42,514 nt of DNA from Acidobacteriota bacterium (GCA_021817045.1 JAKAWG010000041.1:1-42514), one strand, 5' to 3'. Numbered from the stretch's first letter, positions 1 to 8,515 are shown. Numbers and translations: made by a program. The notes: generated from the letters alone by a model not told the origin.

Positions 1-123
1 CTGAAGATCCGCAAAGCCACCGCACCCGAACCCCTGCACCGCAAAATCTACGCCACGCTGCGCATCCCGATGCAGGTCATCAGACCCACCCAGACCTGGG
101 AACGGGAGGAAGGTAGTGACTAA
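1..123 (+). CDS. C-terminal end of an unidentified protein (truncated by window edge)
   Basis: Frame 1 is open from the first base to a TAA at 121-123 and encodes the last 40 residues of a protein. The tail is basic and proline-containing and ends in an acidic EREEGSD. I recognise no family motif. About 110 bp without a gene separate it from the 3' end of the convergent patatin gene. Whether it is a real gene end depends on sequence upstream of the window; the uninterrupted frame and coding-like composition are the only support. Confidence 0.4.
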   Translation: MKIRKATAPEPLHRKIYATLRIPMQVIRPTQTWEREEGSD

Positions 124-234
124 AAAATCTTAAGGCATAGAACACACAGGACCAGAGCCCAAAAAGCGTGGAAGTTGGGTTAATCGCGTGTTCCAAAATT
201 GGCCAGTGGCTTCACGGGGTGCGGGCACCAGGGT

Positions 235-3015
235 CTACAGCATCCCCGGCCTGCGGAAGTAATCATCTCGATCGGCTAAAGGTTCAGGCTCGAGGGGACG
301 CGGGAACACCGTTTCGGCGATGTATTGCCCGAGGCGGCGATAGCTTTCAAACTGCGATTCATCGAACCATTGGTCGGCGGTCGGCTCGTGTGGAAATTGC
401 GAGTGGGTGCAGTGATATGCGAGCACGTCGAGCGGTTCGTTGCCCGTCAAAGAGGCTTTGAGATAAATCAGCACGCCGTGCCCACGCGGGCCATAATTGA
501 TGGTTCCTAGCGCGTAGCTGTGCTCGCTGAATCCCTTTGAGTTACGGCAGATCGTGCTGGGGTCGATCGTGATCTCGACGCCGAGATCGGCACGACACTT
601 GCGGATCGCGTTCCCCAGATCGCCGAATTTGAGCTCGGGATCGGCGGTGGCGTCGCAGGCAATGATGTACTTCACCTTCCGCCGCACCAACTCGTAAATG
701 CCCAGGTTTTCGAATTGTCCACCGTCCGAGAGACACACATAGGCGCGGTTTTCGTCCGTGAGACCGAAGAGCTCTCGAAACAACCACAGCATTGCCAAGC
801 GTGGTCCGAACTTGTTCCAGCGACTTCCGCTGGGGTGTGCCATCCACTGACTCAAGCGTGCGTTGAACAAAGTGAGAAGAAAGCCGGCGGCCGCCGAGCT
901 ATGGAATCCGATAAAGGGAGACACGGCGGCACCTGAAATGGCAAGCGCGGTGCCAAGATACGGACCGTCTTTGCCATAGTTGTACTCCTTGGTGGGACCA
1001 TAGGCTCCCGCTCCGTTGTTGGCTTGCGGAATGCCGCAGTAGAGCGGCGTAAACACGAACGCTTCCGCTTTTCTCTCCTGCCAGGCGAGCTTCTCGCCGT
1101 GGGTCAGATTCACGGTGGCATTCAAGATCGGATATGGTCCGCTGTAGCAACTGCATTTGCATTCGCAGTCGCGTTCATCCGCACATTGGCACTTACAATT
1201 GTGGCTTGCATTGCGGTCGGGTTGGTTTGCCGGCTCCGTTGCGAGGCATGCCAGAAAGAGGTCATCTCTAGGGTCAAACCCGCTAAAGCGATTCGGTGCC
1301 CGCGCGCACGGGTCTCTCGAATTTTCGGGAGGACGCGAGGCGCCGAGATAGCAGCGCACCAAGCGGTTTCGATAGAAAAGATGCATGGAGAAGTCGTTCA
1401 CGTTTACGAGCTTCGAGAGCCCAATACCGAAGGCGATGAGGGCGAAGAAATAGATCAGGACTTTCCATGCTTTAGGCTTCCGGTCATCCATCGAGCGCCA
1501 ATAGCGCGCGGCCAGTGCCCCAAACGATTCGCGTTTCTGCTGCCCGGAAGAGACTTCCACCGAGACTTTCGACGTTCCGGAGGTCAGCGTGAATGTGGAG
1601 GAGACTTGATTTTTCTGTGAAGAAATCCAACCCGGCAACACCCTGTAGATGCCGAACGAGAGCAGCACAAACAGACCGATCGCGAAAACCCAGGGCGCCG
1701 TCAGTGCTATTACTTCGCGCCACCCGAAGGAGCCTGGCTTCCCGGTCGCGCCACTGTAGGCCGAGACAACTCCGGCGACGGAGTGGATCAGCCAGGCTAG
1801 AGTCAATACCTCGCCAATACAGCCCGCAGTCCAGATCGCCAGCAAAGAGCCGTACAGCGCAAGACCAAAAATCGCGAACCAGGAGAGCGTAACGATCAAA
1901 ACCCAAGCGCCCATGCGAGCCGTCCACTCGCGGAACTGGTTGCGGAATAACATCCCGGCGAGACCTACGTGGAGACCGGCCGCGGCCAGGGTGACCAGAA
2001 GGAAAAGCGGGACGCCGAAGATGGATACCTTGAAATCGAAGGCGGGGTCTTGGTACCACTTGTTGTAAAGCTCACTCAGCACCCACCAGTTGGCGACCAG
2101 CGAGACGATGGCGAGCCCTGCAATCGCAGAGTACAGCGGCAGCCTTTTCAGCTTCTCAGGGCGGATAAAACTCAGAACGAGCCAGTAAGCGAGATCGAAT
2201 CCGATCACCAGGGGTAACAGCCATTGCTGCCACCACGTGGGCAGCAGCTTATTGGCCCGCCAACACGCATTTGCGCTTAGCCAGTAAGTGAGGACGATAG
2301 CTTCCAGAAGCAGCGGCAGCGCGATGGGCAGCACAATTTTCCATTGCGGGTCGGGTCTAGCCTGACCCGTCTCCCACATTTTGTTGAGGTGGATGAAGAG
2401 GAAGATCAGTGAGACAAACCCGAAGAAGAGCCCCAGGACCAGTGCGCCTGGCGAAGCTGTGCTGAGAGCGCTCCTCGGGCCTGAATCTACTGGCGATAGC
2501 ACGAGGGGCGGAAGATAGGGTAACAACAGGAGGCCAGCAAACAGGGAGACACAGATCGCAAAATTCAACAACAGATTTCGCAGGAAAATGGCGACGCCCG
2601 CCCAGGCGTCAGCGCTTAGCGCACCAAGCCGAGGGGTGAGGTAGTTGCTGTAATCGCGCAGGAAGTCTATCGGCGACGTTGCGGGACGGTTCAGATCATT
2701 TTGGATGCTGCCGGCGAGCGCGTCTTCAACTGTTTTGAAAGAGGTACGCTTGATCCAGGCGACGAGCCACGAGCCGATGTATCCGCCGCCGGAGACCGTG
2801 GAGAGGTAATCGACATAGCTGAGGACTTTCTTCTCCGCCAGCGCCTGGAGGATTCCCAGGTTGAACGTGGCGCTGCGGATGCCGCCGCCGGACAAGGCAA
2901 GCCCGATAGTGTTCTCTCCCCAGTCTTGTACGCCACGCGCCGCCCGCAGCCGCCGAATCTGGTCGGTTTCCCAGTCCAGAACGTGTTCGGAGTCCCAAAG
3001 TGTTGGTTCGCTCAC
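235..3015 (-). CDS. Large membrane-embedded patatin-like phospholipase with cysteine-rich insertion
   Basis: Predicted serine lipid acyl hydrolase of 926 residues. The patatin fold is split. The oxyanion-hole motif GGGIRS (residues 43-48) and nucleophile motif STVSGGGY (Ser75) are at the N-terminus, while the catalytic Asp is in LSDGGQFENLG (Asp764) near the C-terminus. Between them lie roughly ten hydrophobic helices (about residues 135-560) and a hydrophilic stretch with seven cysteines between residues 607 and 623 in a CxCxC...CxCxCxC pattern. After it comes a GPYPILN/LAWQERKAEAF block that I associate with large acidobacterial patatins. The start is GTG, 3 nt after the stop of the upstream secreted protein, so the two are probably one transcript. 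The substrate is unknown; membrane phospholipid is the obvious candidate. The active site should face the side of the membrane carrying the N- and C-terminal parts, most simply the cytoplasm. Confidence 0.85.
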   Translation of the reverse strand: MSEPTLWDSEHVLDWETDQIRRLRAARGVQDWGENTIGLALSGGGIRSATFNLGILQALAEKKVLSYVDYLSTVSGGGYIGSWLVAWIKRTSFKTVEDALAGSIQNDLNRPATSPIDFLRDYSNYLTPRLGALSADAWAGVAIFLRNLLLNFAICVSLFAGLLLLPYLPPLVLSPVDSGPRSALSTASPGALVLGLFFGFVSLIFLFIHLNKMWETGQARPDPQWKIVLPIALPLLLEAIVLTYWLSANACWRANKLLPTWWQQWLLPLVIGFDLAYWLVLSFIRPEKLKRLPLYSAIAGLAIVSLVANWWVLSELYNKWYQDPAFDFKVSIFGVPLFLLVTLAAAGLHVGLAGMLFRNQFREWTARMGAWVLIVTLSWFAIFGLALYGSLLAIWTAGCIGEVLTLAWLIHSVAGVVSAYSGATGKPGSFGWREVIALTAPWVFAIGLFVLLSFGIYRVLPGWISSQKNQVSSTFTLTSGTSKVSVEVSSGQQKRESFGALAARYWRSMDDRKPKAWKVLIYFFALIAFGIGLSKLVNVNDFSMHLFYRNRLVRCYLGASRPPENSRDPCARAPNRFSGFDPRDDLFLACLATEPANQPDRNASHNCKCQCADERDCECKCSCYSGPYPILNATVNLTHGEKLAWQERKAEAFVFTPLYCGIPQANNGAGAYGPTKEYNYGKDGPYLGTALAISGAAVSPFIGFHSSAAAGFLLTLFNARLSQWMAHPSGSRWNKFGPRLAMLWLFRELFGLTDENRAYVCLSDGGQFENLGIYELVRRKVKYIIACDATADPELKFGDLGNAIRKCRADLGVEITIDPSTICRNSKGFSEHSYALGTINYGPRGHGVLIYLKASLTGNEPLDVLAYHCTHSQFPHEPTADQWFDESQFESYRRLGQYIAETVFPRPLEPEPLADRDDYFRRPGML

Positions 3016-3018
3016 GCC

Positions 3019-5085
3019 TCACCGCGGTGCGTTTGTAGACTTGGCAGCAGCCACTGGTTGCGCAGCGGCTTTGGGAATCTTGTAATCACTCTCGTTGCTG
3101 ACAAGCGCTTGACCGTTCTTCTGCGTCGTGACCGTGAACTTCAGTGTGGTTCCTGGATCGATCTCCTGTTTGATCTCAAGCGGGATTTTCAATTGAGTAT
3201 CGGTGGAACCGGCTGCTACACCTTTCAGATTCTTGATTCCGTACTTCGCAACCTGGGACTGGTCGATGTTGGGTGTCCCGCCGGAAAGGTTACTGCCAAC
3301 GATCGTGCCTGTCTTTGGCTTGGTGGTATCTGACCAATCCGTGGATTTGTCGAAATCGACGCTGTCAATTTGCGGACTCGGCGCATACTTCACCTGATAC
3401 ACAAAGGGTGCGCTGGTAACCGGAGCAGCTTTGCTGTCAGCCGGCTGTTTTTGGACGAAGAACGTGAGGTTCGTCTGGTCCTTGATTGTACTTGCAAGCT
3501 TGAAGGAAAAGTGCAGCGTCTGATCGTCTGAACCGTCGCTGATCGCGGCAATCGACGAGATGCCGCGCTTGTCCGCGTCCTGGATGACGGGCATTCCTCC
3601 CGTCAGGTATGCGCCCTTAATCGTCCCCGTCAACGTTTTGGGTTTGTCCTTGGTTCCATTCCACGTATCCGCGTTTGTCCCGTTATCGATGGAGATGGAT
3701 TCAATTTGGGCAGGCAGGGCGCTCGTATTGACGCTCATCACGCCATCGATAACGACGTGGATCGAGTTGAGGCTTATCGAGCCTAGGGCATCAAGCGCAA
3801 GGATCGCTTTTGGCTTAAGCACTTTCGAACAAGCTGCGATAATCTTCTGCTGTTTTTGCTCGATCAACTGACTCCAAGTGGACGGGTTGTTGCTTGCGCC
3901 CTGTTCGTTGGCCTGACCCGCCGCAGCCGGCGAGGCGCCCGCGGCCTGCCCGCTCGTCTGCCCTTCTTTCTGCTTCTCTTTCTCTTGCTCCAATATCATC
4001 TTTCGCTGTTTAGCGTACTGAAGATAGCAGGGCAGATCTTCAGCCAGCTTCTTCAGAGTGGGCCCGGACTTACCTTGTCCTAAGACGACTGCTAAGTCCT
4101 GCGGGTTTAGGTGTGGCTTAAGGTGAAACCGCCCAGGGGACGTAATCGCCGTCCAGTCTACCAGCAGTTCGTAGGGCGAAAAGAATAGCGCCGGGTAGTC
4201 AAGGAATATCTTCCTGAATCCAGGCGTGAGAAACCGGTCGATAGGAAAGAAGCAGACGATGATGTCCGATCCCTGCTTGCTGATGACTTTGTTGGTCCGG
4301 AAACCCAGGTCGCTGATGCGGTTGATCTGGTCGATGGTCTGGTCCGGCCAGAAGGCGCTTAATCCGGGAATCACTTCTCCTGTTGCGGCCGAGACTGCCT
4401 GGGGATATTTCGTGCCATGGACGGTAAACCCGTAGCCGGTGGCGGCAGTCCCGCCAAGAATCAAGCCGTGGATGATTACGTTTCGCAACGTCCACGTCTG
4501 CGCGTTGAGAGCCTGCCCGCGCACCACCCGATACTCCTCGCTGGCCACCTGGGTGGTCTTGGTGCATTTTTCAAACTTGCTCTTTGAATCGGAACTATCT
4601 TCTTCCGTGCATTTCTCGTTGGTAAGCGAACCGCCGGCCAACGCCCATTTGCTGTAATCGAGATAGACGCCCTGCACGATCAGCGCCGCGTCTGAGCTCT
4701 TGTTGGTAATCGTCAATTCGACGACGGCGTATTCGTTCGCGATCTTCCCTCCGAAGACAGCCTTGGCGATCTTCCGCGGAATGAGCACCGCCTGCACCGT
4801 GACGTTGCCTTGCACGGTCAGGTCGGCGTTCAGGGGCACGCCCTGTTTTGAAATTTGGGTCGCAGTCTTCGGCGATATCTCAGACGCCTTCGGCGCCTTC
4901 TGCGTCTTCTTCGCAGCGGCAACGGGAATGGATATTGCAACAGCCAGCGCCAGAGTAGCCGCTGCCATTTGCAGCATGATTCCTATGCGAACCTTAGCGG
5001 TGCGACCACAGCGAGGCCGAAAGAGTTGCGTACACCGACACCGCCAGAGGAATCGGGAGACGGGAAATAAAGCTTTGAATTCCAT
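3019..5085 (-). CDS. Secreted hypothetical protein with C-terminal tandem repeats
   Basis: No family recognised. The 688-residue frame starts at ATG with AAGGTGG a few bases upstream. It has an Arg-rich stretch of about 36 residues, then a clear signal sequence with hydrophobic core and a VAAA-KK cleavage-like site. An internal ATG at 4977 preceded by AGGA would remove the Arg-rich stretch and leave a normal signal peptide, so it may be the true start. A charged, Gln/Lys-rich, Ala/Gly-rich linker around residues 350-410 is likely coiled or disordered. The last ~220 residues hold two related repeats, each opening with QI(E/D)S(I/V) and containing GTI-G-L-GG and later an Ile/Leu-rich strand, reminiscent of Ig-like/IPT modules. 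It sits directly upstream of the patatin gene and is probably its operon partner. The product is likely periplasmic or surface-exposed. Confidence 0.7.
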   Translation of the reverse strand: MEFKALFPVSRFLWRCRCTQLFRPRCGRTAKVRIGIMLQMAAATLALAVAISIPVAAAKKTQKAPKASEISPKTATQISKQGVPLNADLTVQGNVTVQAVLIPRKIAKAVFGGKIANEYAVVELTITNKSSDAALIVQGVYLDYSKWALAGGSLTNEKCTEEDSSDSKSKFEKCTKTTQVASEEYRVVRGQALNAQTWTLRNVIIHGLILGGTAATGYGFTVHGTKYPQAVSAATGEVIPGLSAFWPDQTIDQINRISDLGFRTNKVISKQGSDIIVCFFPIDRFLTPGFRKIFLDYPALFFSPYELLVDWTAITSPGRFHLKPHLNPQDLAVVLGQGKSGPTLKKLAEDLPCYLQYAKQRKMILEQEKEKQKEGQTSGQAAGASPAAAGQANEQGASNNPSTWSQLIEQKQQKIIAACSKVLKPKAILALDALGSISLNSIHVVIDGVMSVNTSALPAQIESISIDNGTNADTWNGTKDKPKTLTGTIKGAYLTGGMPVIQDADKRGISSIAAISDGSDDQTLHFSFKLASTIKDQTNLTFFVQKQPADSKAAPVTSAPFVYQVKYAPSPQIDSVDFDKSTDWSDTTKPKTGTIVGSNLSGGTPNIDQSQVAKYGIKNLKGVAAGSTDTQLKIPLEIKQEIDPGTTLKFTVTTQKNGQALVSNESDYKIPKAAAQPVAAAKSTNAPR

Positions 5086-5563
5086 GGTCCACCTTGGCTT
5101 CCCTGGTTACGAACTCTTGCTCGGCTCGTTACTCTAGAGATATAACTACAAAGTAAACAACTGCGGTAATCCACATTACGCCTATCTGTGTCGAAGGCCG
5201 TGGTCGTGCAGCATAACCGATGGCAGGTCGGGCCGTCAACTCAACGGCCTATGTGCGGAGGTGGCACTTTGTGGTTTCGAGCGTATCGCCGGTCGAGTTT
5301 CGACAAGGCCTCACGCATCGTGTTGAGCTGTGCTTGGCGGGAACGTTTGAAAATCTACGAGTCTCTCTACCGCAACATCAGCGTCAGGGGCGGGTAGCGT
5401 GCATTTCAGGTCTGCGGTTCGTGCTGACCGAGGCAACACCCGCGGGTTGCCGCTGCCCGTCAGAAACGCCCAAACAGGAAACTGTACGAATCGGCCGTGG
5501 AGCGCCGTCGGCTTCGATTGCAAATGACGTGATCGGTCCCTAGAATGATCTCGGAGGGCAGCC
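5086..5563. other. Intergenic region between divergent transcription units
   Basis: This 478-bp stretch separates the minus-strand secreted-protein/patatin pair from plus-strand thiG. The part nearest the minus-strand start (about 5120-5180) is AT-rich compared with its surroundings and, read on the minus strand, holds TTATAT/TATATC-like -10 candidates without a convincing -35. The thiG-proximal end holds the promoter described separately. Short open frames on both strands have no recognisable product and no good ribosome binding site. I found no TPP-riboswitch core. Confidence 0.5.
5518..5546 (+). promoter_or_regulatory. Putative sigma-70 promoter of thiG
   Basis: TTGCAA (5518-5523) and TAGAAT (5541-5546) are separated by exactly 17 bp, matching 4/6 and 5/6 of the -35 and -10 consensus. 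The predicted start near 5553 falls at the ribosome binding site GGAGGG (5553-5558), so the leader would be only about ten bases. That leaves no room for a thiamine riboswitch downstream of this promoter. Confidence 0.4.
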
Positions 5564-6343
5564 ATGGTGAATGACGGTTTGAAAATTGCTGGTCGCGAGT
5601 TTCGGTCCCGGCTGATTGTAGGGACAGGAAAATACCGCAGCTTTCAGGAGATGGCGCGCGCGCACGAGGCTTCCGGCGCGGAGATCGTCACGGTGGCGGT
5701 GCGCCGAGTGAACCTGAGCGACCGCAGCAAGGAATCGATGCTCGATTATATCGACCGCACAAAATATTTCATCCTGCCGAACACCGCCGGGTGCACGACC
5801 GCGGACGAAGCCGTGCGCACGGCACGTCTTGCGCGCGAGGTTGGGCTTTCAAACTGGATCAAACTGGAGGTGATTGGCGATCAAAAGACGCTGTTTCCGG
5901 ACAATTTCGAGCTGGTCAAGGCGACGGAGATTCTGGTGTCCGAAGGTTTTGTGGTGCTACCTTATACGAACGACGACCTTATCGCCGCCCGCCGCCTTGT
6001 TGACGCAGGCGCGGCGGCCGTCATGCCGCTCGGGGCGCCTATCGGCTCCGGCCTTGGCGTTCAGAACGCTGCGAACATACGCATTCTTCGGGAGATGATC
6101 ACCAGTGTGCCCCTCATCCTTGACGCGGGCGTCGGAACTGCTTCGGACGCTACCGTGGCCATGGAACTGGGCGCCGACGCGGTGCTCATGAACACCGGCA
6201 TCGCCGCCGCGCGCGACACAGTGCTGATGGCGGAGGCGATGAAACACGCTGTCATCGCCGGCCGCGAGGCCTACCTAGCCGGCCGCATGGAGAAGAAGCT
6301 TTACGCGACCGCATCCAGCCCGCTCGCTGGCGTGGTGCGATAG
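5564..6343 (+). CDS. thiG: Thiazole synthase ThiG
   Basis: Makes the thiazole phosphate moiety of thiamine from 1-deoxy-xylulose 5-phosphate, dehydroglycine/iminoglycine and ThiS-thiocarboxylate in the cytoplasm. The 259-residue length is normal. The N-terminal block [18 protein letters not shown] is typical, and KLEVIGD contains the Schiff-base lysine (Lys100). The (beta/alpha)8 phosphate-binding glycines are seen in [10 protein letters not shown] and in [11 protein letters not shown]. The ATG is preceded by GGAGGGC at good spacing. No thiS, thiF, thiH/thiO, thiE or thiC lies nearby, so the sulfur carrier and partner enzymes must be encoded elsewhere. Confidence 0.96.
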   Translation: MVNDGLKIAGREFRSRLIVGTGKYRSFQEMARAHEASGAEIVTVAVRRVNLSDRSKESMLDYIDRTKYFILPNTAGCTTADEAVRTARLAREVGLSNWIKLEVIGDQKTLFPDNFELVKATEILVSEGFVVLPYTNDDLIAARRLVDAGAAAVMPLGAPIGSGLGVQNAANIRILREMITSVPLILDAGVGTASDATVAMELGADAVLMNTGIAAARDTVLMAEAMKHAVIAGREAYLAGRMEKKLYATASSPLAGVVR

Positions 6344-6388
6344 GAGTTCGTCAGCCTGTTGAGGTCGCGGCGCAGAATTTATGTGGCA

Positions 6389-6742
6389 TCATGGGCGGGC
6401 CGGTAAAGTAGCGTTTTGCGCGTTGCCTGAGTGCCGCTTCGGTTCCGGGAGCATATAGATGGTCTCTCCCGGCTTGGCCATGTGCAACTCTTCGCGCGCG
6501 TAGCGCTCAATAGTGGCAGGGTTGGACCGCAGGTTCTGAACGTTCTTCTGGAGAGCCTGGTTTTCCTGCTTGAGCTGATGGATCTTCCTGGACAGACGTT
6601 GCAGTTCGCGGTGCTTCGCCTGTACGGTGAGAAATCCGTTTGTGCCGAAGACGGCCTGCATAAGAAGCGCAAGGGCGAGCAGGACGCCCGCGAGCAGCGC
6701 GCCACGACGAAAATTCTCACTGCGCCAGTCGAAGGACTTCAT
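6389..6742 (-). CDS. ftsB: FtsB/DivIC-type septum formation initiator
   Basis: Small bitopic division protein expected to pair with FtsL and FtsQ at the septum. A short cytoplasmic N-terminus is followed by a single membrane helix (about residues 17-35 of 117, LLAGVLLALALLMQAVFG). A coiled coil rich in Leu, Gln and Lys comes next, then the ERYAREELHMAKPGETIY signature typical of FtsB/DivIC. I chose the ATG at 6742 (MKSFDWR), which gives a family-typical N-terminus. A GTG at 6778 would add 12 mostly basic residues. It is convergent with thiG and divergent from cutA, without other division genes nearby. Confidence 0.85.
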   Translation of the reverse strand: MKSFDWRSENFRRGALLAGVLLALALLMQAVFGTNGFLTVQAKHRELQRLSRKIHQLKQENQALQKNVQNLRSNPATIERYAREELHMAKPGETIYMLPEPKRHSGNAQNATLPARP

Positions 6743-6862
6743 ATCTCGCTCTCGCCGCTTCGCCCGCGGCCCGATCACGAGTCGCTCGCAAGCCTGCGCC
6801 GCGACCGCGTTCGGCTGATGGCGTCAGAATATACCGCCTGAGTGGAGCGTTCAATATAAAAA

Positions 6863-7210
6863 ATGACGGACAAGATCGTAGTATTTGTGACAGCAGGAAG
6901 CCTGCGCGAAAGCAAGAAGATTGCGCGCCGGTTAGTCGAGTCGCGGCTTGCAGCCTGCGTGAACATCACGTCGCCCATTCGCTCGATTTACCGCTGGCAG
7001 GACAAAATTGAGGATGCTGGCGAGTATGTGCTCATCATCAAGACGCGCCGTGACCTCTTTGAATCCGTTCGCGCGGTGGTCGCGAAGATTCACACTTACA
7101 CCACTCCAGAGATCATCAGCGTGCCGATTGTAGACGGCGCGGCCGATTACCTTGAATGGTTGGACCGTTCGCTTGTGGAAGAACCCGAGGGAGATGCTTC
7201 ACCGCGCTGA
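6863..7210 (+). CDS. cutA: CutA1-type divalent-cation tolerance protein
   Basis: Small trimeric, ferredoxin-fold, PII-like protein linked to divalent metal tolerance; its biochemical role is still unclear. The 115 residues carry the usual blocks: the beta-1 strand IVVFVTAGS, the region RLVESRLAACVNI, SIYRWQDKIEDAGEY and the IHTYTTPEIISVPI segment with conserved His-Tyr-Pro-Glu. The ATG follows an AT-rich stretch (CAATATAAAAA) and no Shine-Dalgarno is seen, so translation may be leaderless or weakly initiated. It ends just before the convergent trans-sulfuration gene. Confidence 0.94.
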   Translation: MTDKIVVFVTAGSLRESKKIARRLVESRLAACVNITSPIRSIYRWQDKIEDAGEYVLIIKTRRDLFESVRAVVAKIHTYTTPEIISVPIVDGAADYLEWLDRSLVEEPEGDASPR

Positions 7211-7239
7211 GGCTGACGATCTTGGTTGTGAGCGCCTTT

Positions 7240-8385
7240 TCACGCCGGAATTCGAGCGAGCGCCTGGTCGAGGTCCGCGATCAAATCCTCGGCGTCTTCG
7301 ATACCCACTGAAATTCTGACCAAGCCGTCTGTTATGCCGAGCGCGCGGCGCTCTTCGGAGGGAACGCTGGCGTGGGTCATGGTGGCCGGATGGGAGATGA
7401 GCGTCTCGACGCCGCCCAGGCTCTCGGCCAGCGAGCATAGCCGCACCGAGCGCAGCAGCGTGCGCGCATTTTCGAGCGAGCCGACCTCGAAAGAGAGCAT
7501 CCCGCCGAAGCCTTTCATCTGCCGCCGGGCAAGCTCCCGCTGTGGATGGCATTCGAGGCCCGGATAATAGACTTTGTTCACTTTCGGGTGGCGTTCGAGG
7601 AAGGCCGCGACGGCCCGGCCGTTCGAGTCGTGCTGGCGCATGCGCACCGCGAGCGTTTTGACGCCGCGCAGAACCAGCCAGCATTCGAACGGGCTCAAGA
7701 TGGCCCCAGCCGCGTTCTGCAGGAACTTCAGCCGCTCAGCAAGGGCGGCGTCGCGGACGATCACTGCCCCGCCAACGCCGTCGCTGTGCCCGTTCAAATA
7801 TTTCGTCGTACTGTGAATTACGATGTCTGCACCGAGCTCGAGCGGGCGCTGGAAGAAAGGGCTCGCGAAGGTGTTGTCAACGGCCAGGAATGCCTTGTGC
7901 TGGCGCGCTGCTGCCGCTGCCGCCGCGATGTCCGTGATTTCCATTACGGGATTGGTGGGCGTCTCAACGTAAACAAGCCGCGTCTCAGCCCGCAGGGCGC
8001 GCTCCAAGTCCTCGATTCTCCGCGTATCCGCGTAGCTGAAAACGAGCCCGGAACCCTTGAGCACGCGCTCGAAGAGGCGAAACGTGCCGCCGTAAAGGTT
8101 GCGCCCGGCCAGAATGTGGTCGCCGCTCTGGAAAAGGCTTGTGACCGCGTTGATGGCGGCCATTCCGGAGGCGAAGGCGAAAGCGAACCTGCCGCCCTCC
8201 AGCGCCGCAAGGTTCCTCTCAAGCGCAGACCTTGTGGGGTTGGCCGTGCGCGCGTATTCGTAGCCTTTGTGCTTGCCCAGGTCCTCCTGGACAAATGTCG
8301 AGGTCTGGTAGATGGGAACGATGATCGCTCCCGTGGCGGCGTCAGGTTCTTGTCCCACATGGATCGCGTCGGTCGAAAATCCCAT
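7240..8385 (-). CDS. Trans-sulfuration PLP enzyme (cystathionine gamma-synthase/lyase family)
   Basis: Cys/Met metabolism PLP-dependent enzyme of 381 residues. The signatures are the N-terminal GFSTDAIHVGQEPD, the YEYARTANPTR phosphate-binding loop from the neighbouring subunit, SGMAAI, VETPTNPVMEI, and HSTTKYLNGHSD with the PLP lysine Lys195. The set of residues does not let me separate cystathionine gamma-synthase (metB), gamma-lyase or beta-lyase by eye, so no symbol is given. It is the last gene of the minus-strand cysS-galT run. A 130-bp gap with a strong palindrome separates it from galT, so its transcription may be partly independent. The start has GAGG four bases upstream. Co-location with cysS suggests a sulfur amino acid role, which is only inference. 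Confidence 0.93.
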   Translation of the reverse strand: MGFSTDAIHVGQEPDAATGAIIVPIYQTSTFVQEDLGKHKGYEYARTANPTRSALERNLAALEGGRFAFAFASGMAAINAVTSLFQSGDHILAGRNLYGGTFRLFERVLKGSGLVFSYADTRRIEDLERALRAETRLVYVETPTNPVMEITDIAAAAAAARQHKAFLAVDNTFASPFFQRPLELGADIVIHSTTKYLNGHSDGVGGAVIVRDAALAERLKFLQNAAGAILSPFECWLVLRGVKTLAVRMRQHDSNGRAVAAFLERHPKVNKVYYPGLECHPQRELARRQMKGFGGMLSFEVGSLENARTLLRSVRLCSLAESLGGVETLISHPATMTHASVPSEERRALGITDGLVRISVGIEDAEDLIADLDQALARIPA

Positions 8386-8440
8386 AATGCCTCAATTCTT
8401 CAGGCGTTCTCGTAGCGCCTGTGTCCCCGCCGCTAAAGCA

Positions 8441-8479
8441 CCCCTTATTCCCCCCCTTAAAGAGGAGGGGAATAAGGGG
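8441..8479. repeat. Perfect 13-bp inverted repeat (REP/MITE-like palindrome)
   Basis: CCCCTTATTCCCC (8441-8453) is exactly complementary to GGGGAATAAGGGG (8467-8479) with a 13-nt spacer. It lies in the galT to trans-sulfuration gene gap. Neither strand has a following run of T, so it is a poor intrinsic terminator. The composition (runs of C and G flanking TTATT/AATAA) resembles dispersed palindromic intergenic elements. It could act as an mRNA-stabilising or attenuating hairpin between the two genes. Confidence 0.75.
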
Positions 8480-8515
8480 TGGATGGTGACAGGGCCCCTA
8501 TAGCCGGGCGGCACA

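Noticed and set aside
5220..5543. 107-codon plus-strand frame in the thiG upstream region
   Set aside because: No family similarity, no convincing start signal, and it overlaps the thiG promoter; another frame on the opposite strand is equally open, as expected in GC-rich DNA.
5400..5563. TPP riboswitch upstream of thiG
   Set aside because: None of the conserved core segments (CUGAGA, ACCUGAU-like) is present and the likely promoter leaves only about ten bases of leader.
8441..8479. The palindrome as an intrinsic terminator of galT
   Set aside because: Downstream of the stem on the minus strand the sequence is TGCTTTAGC, without a T-run; it may still act on mRNA stability.
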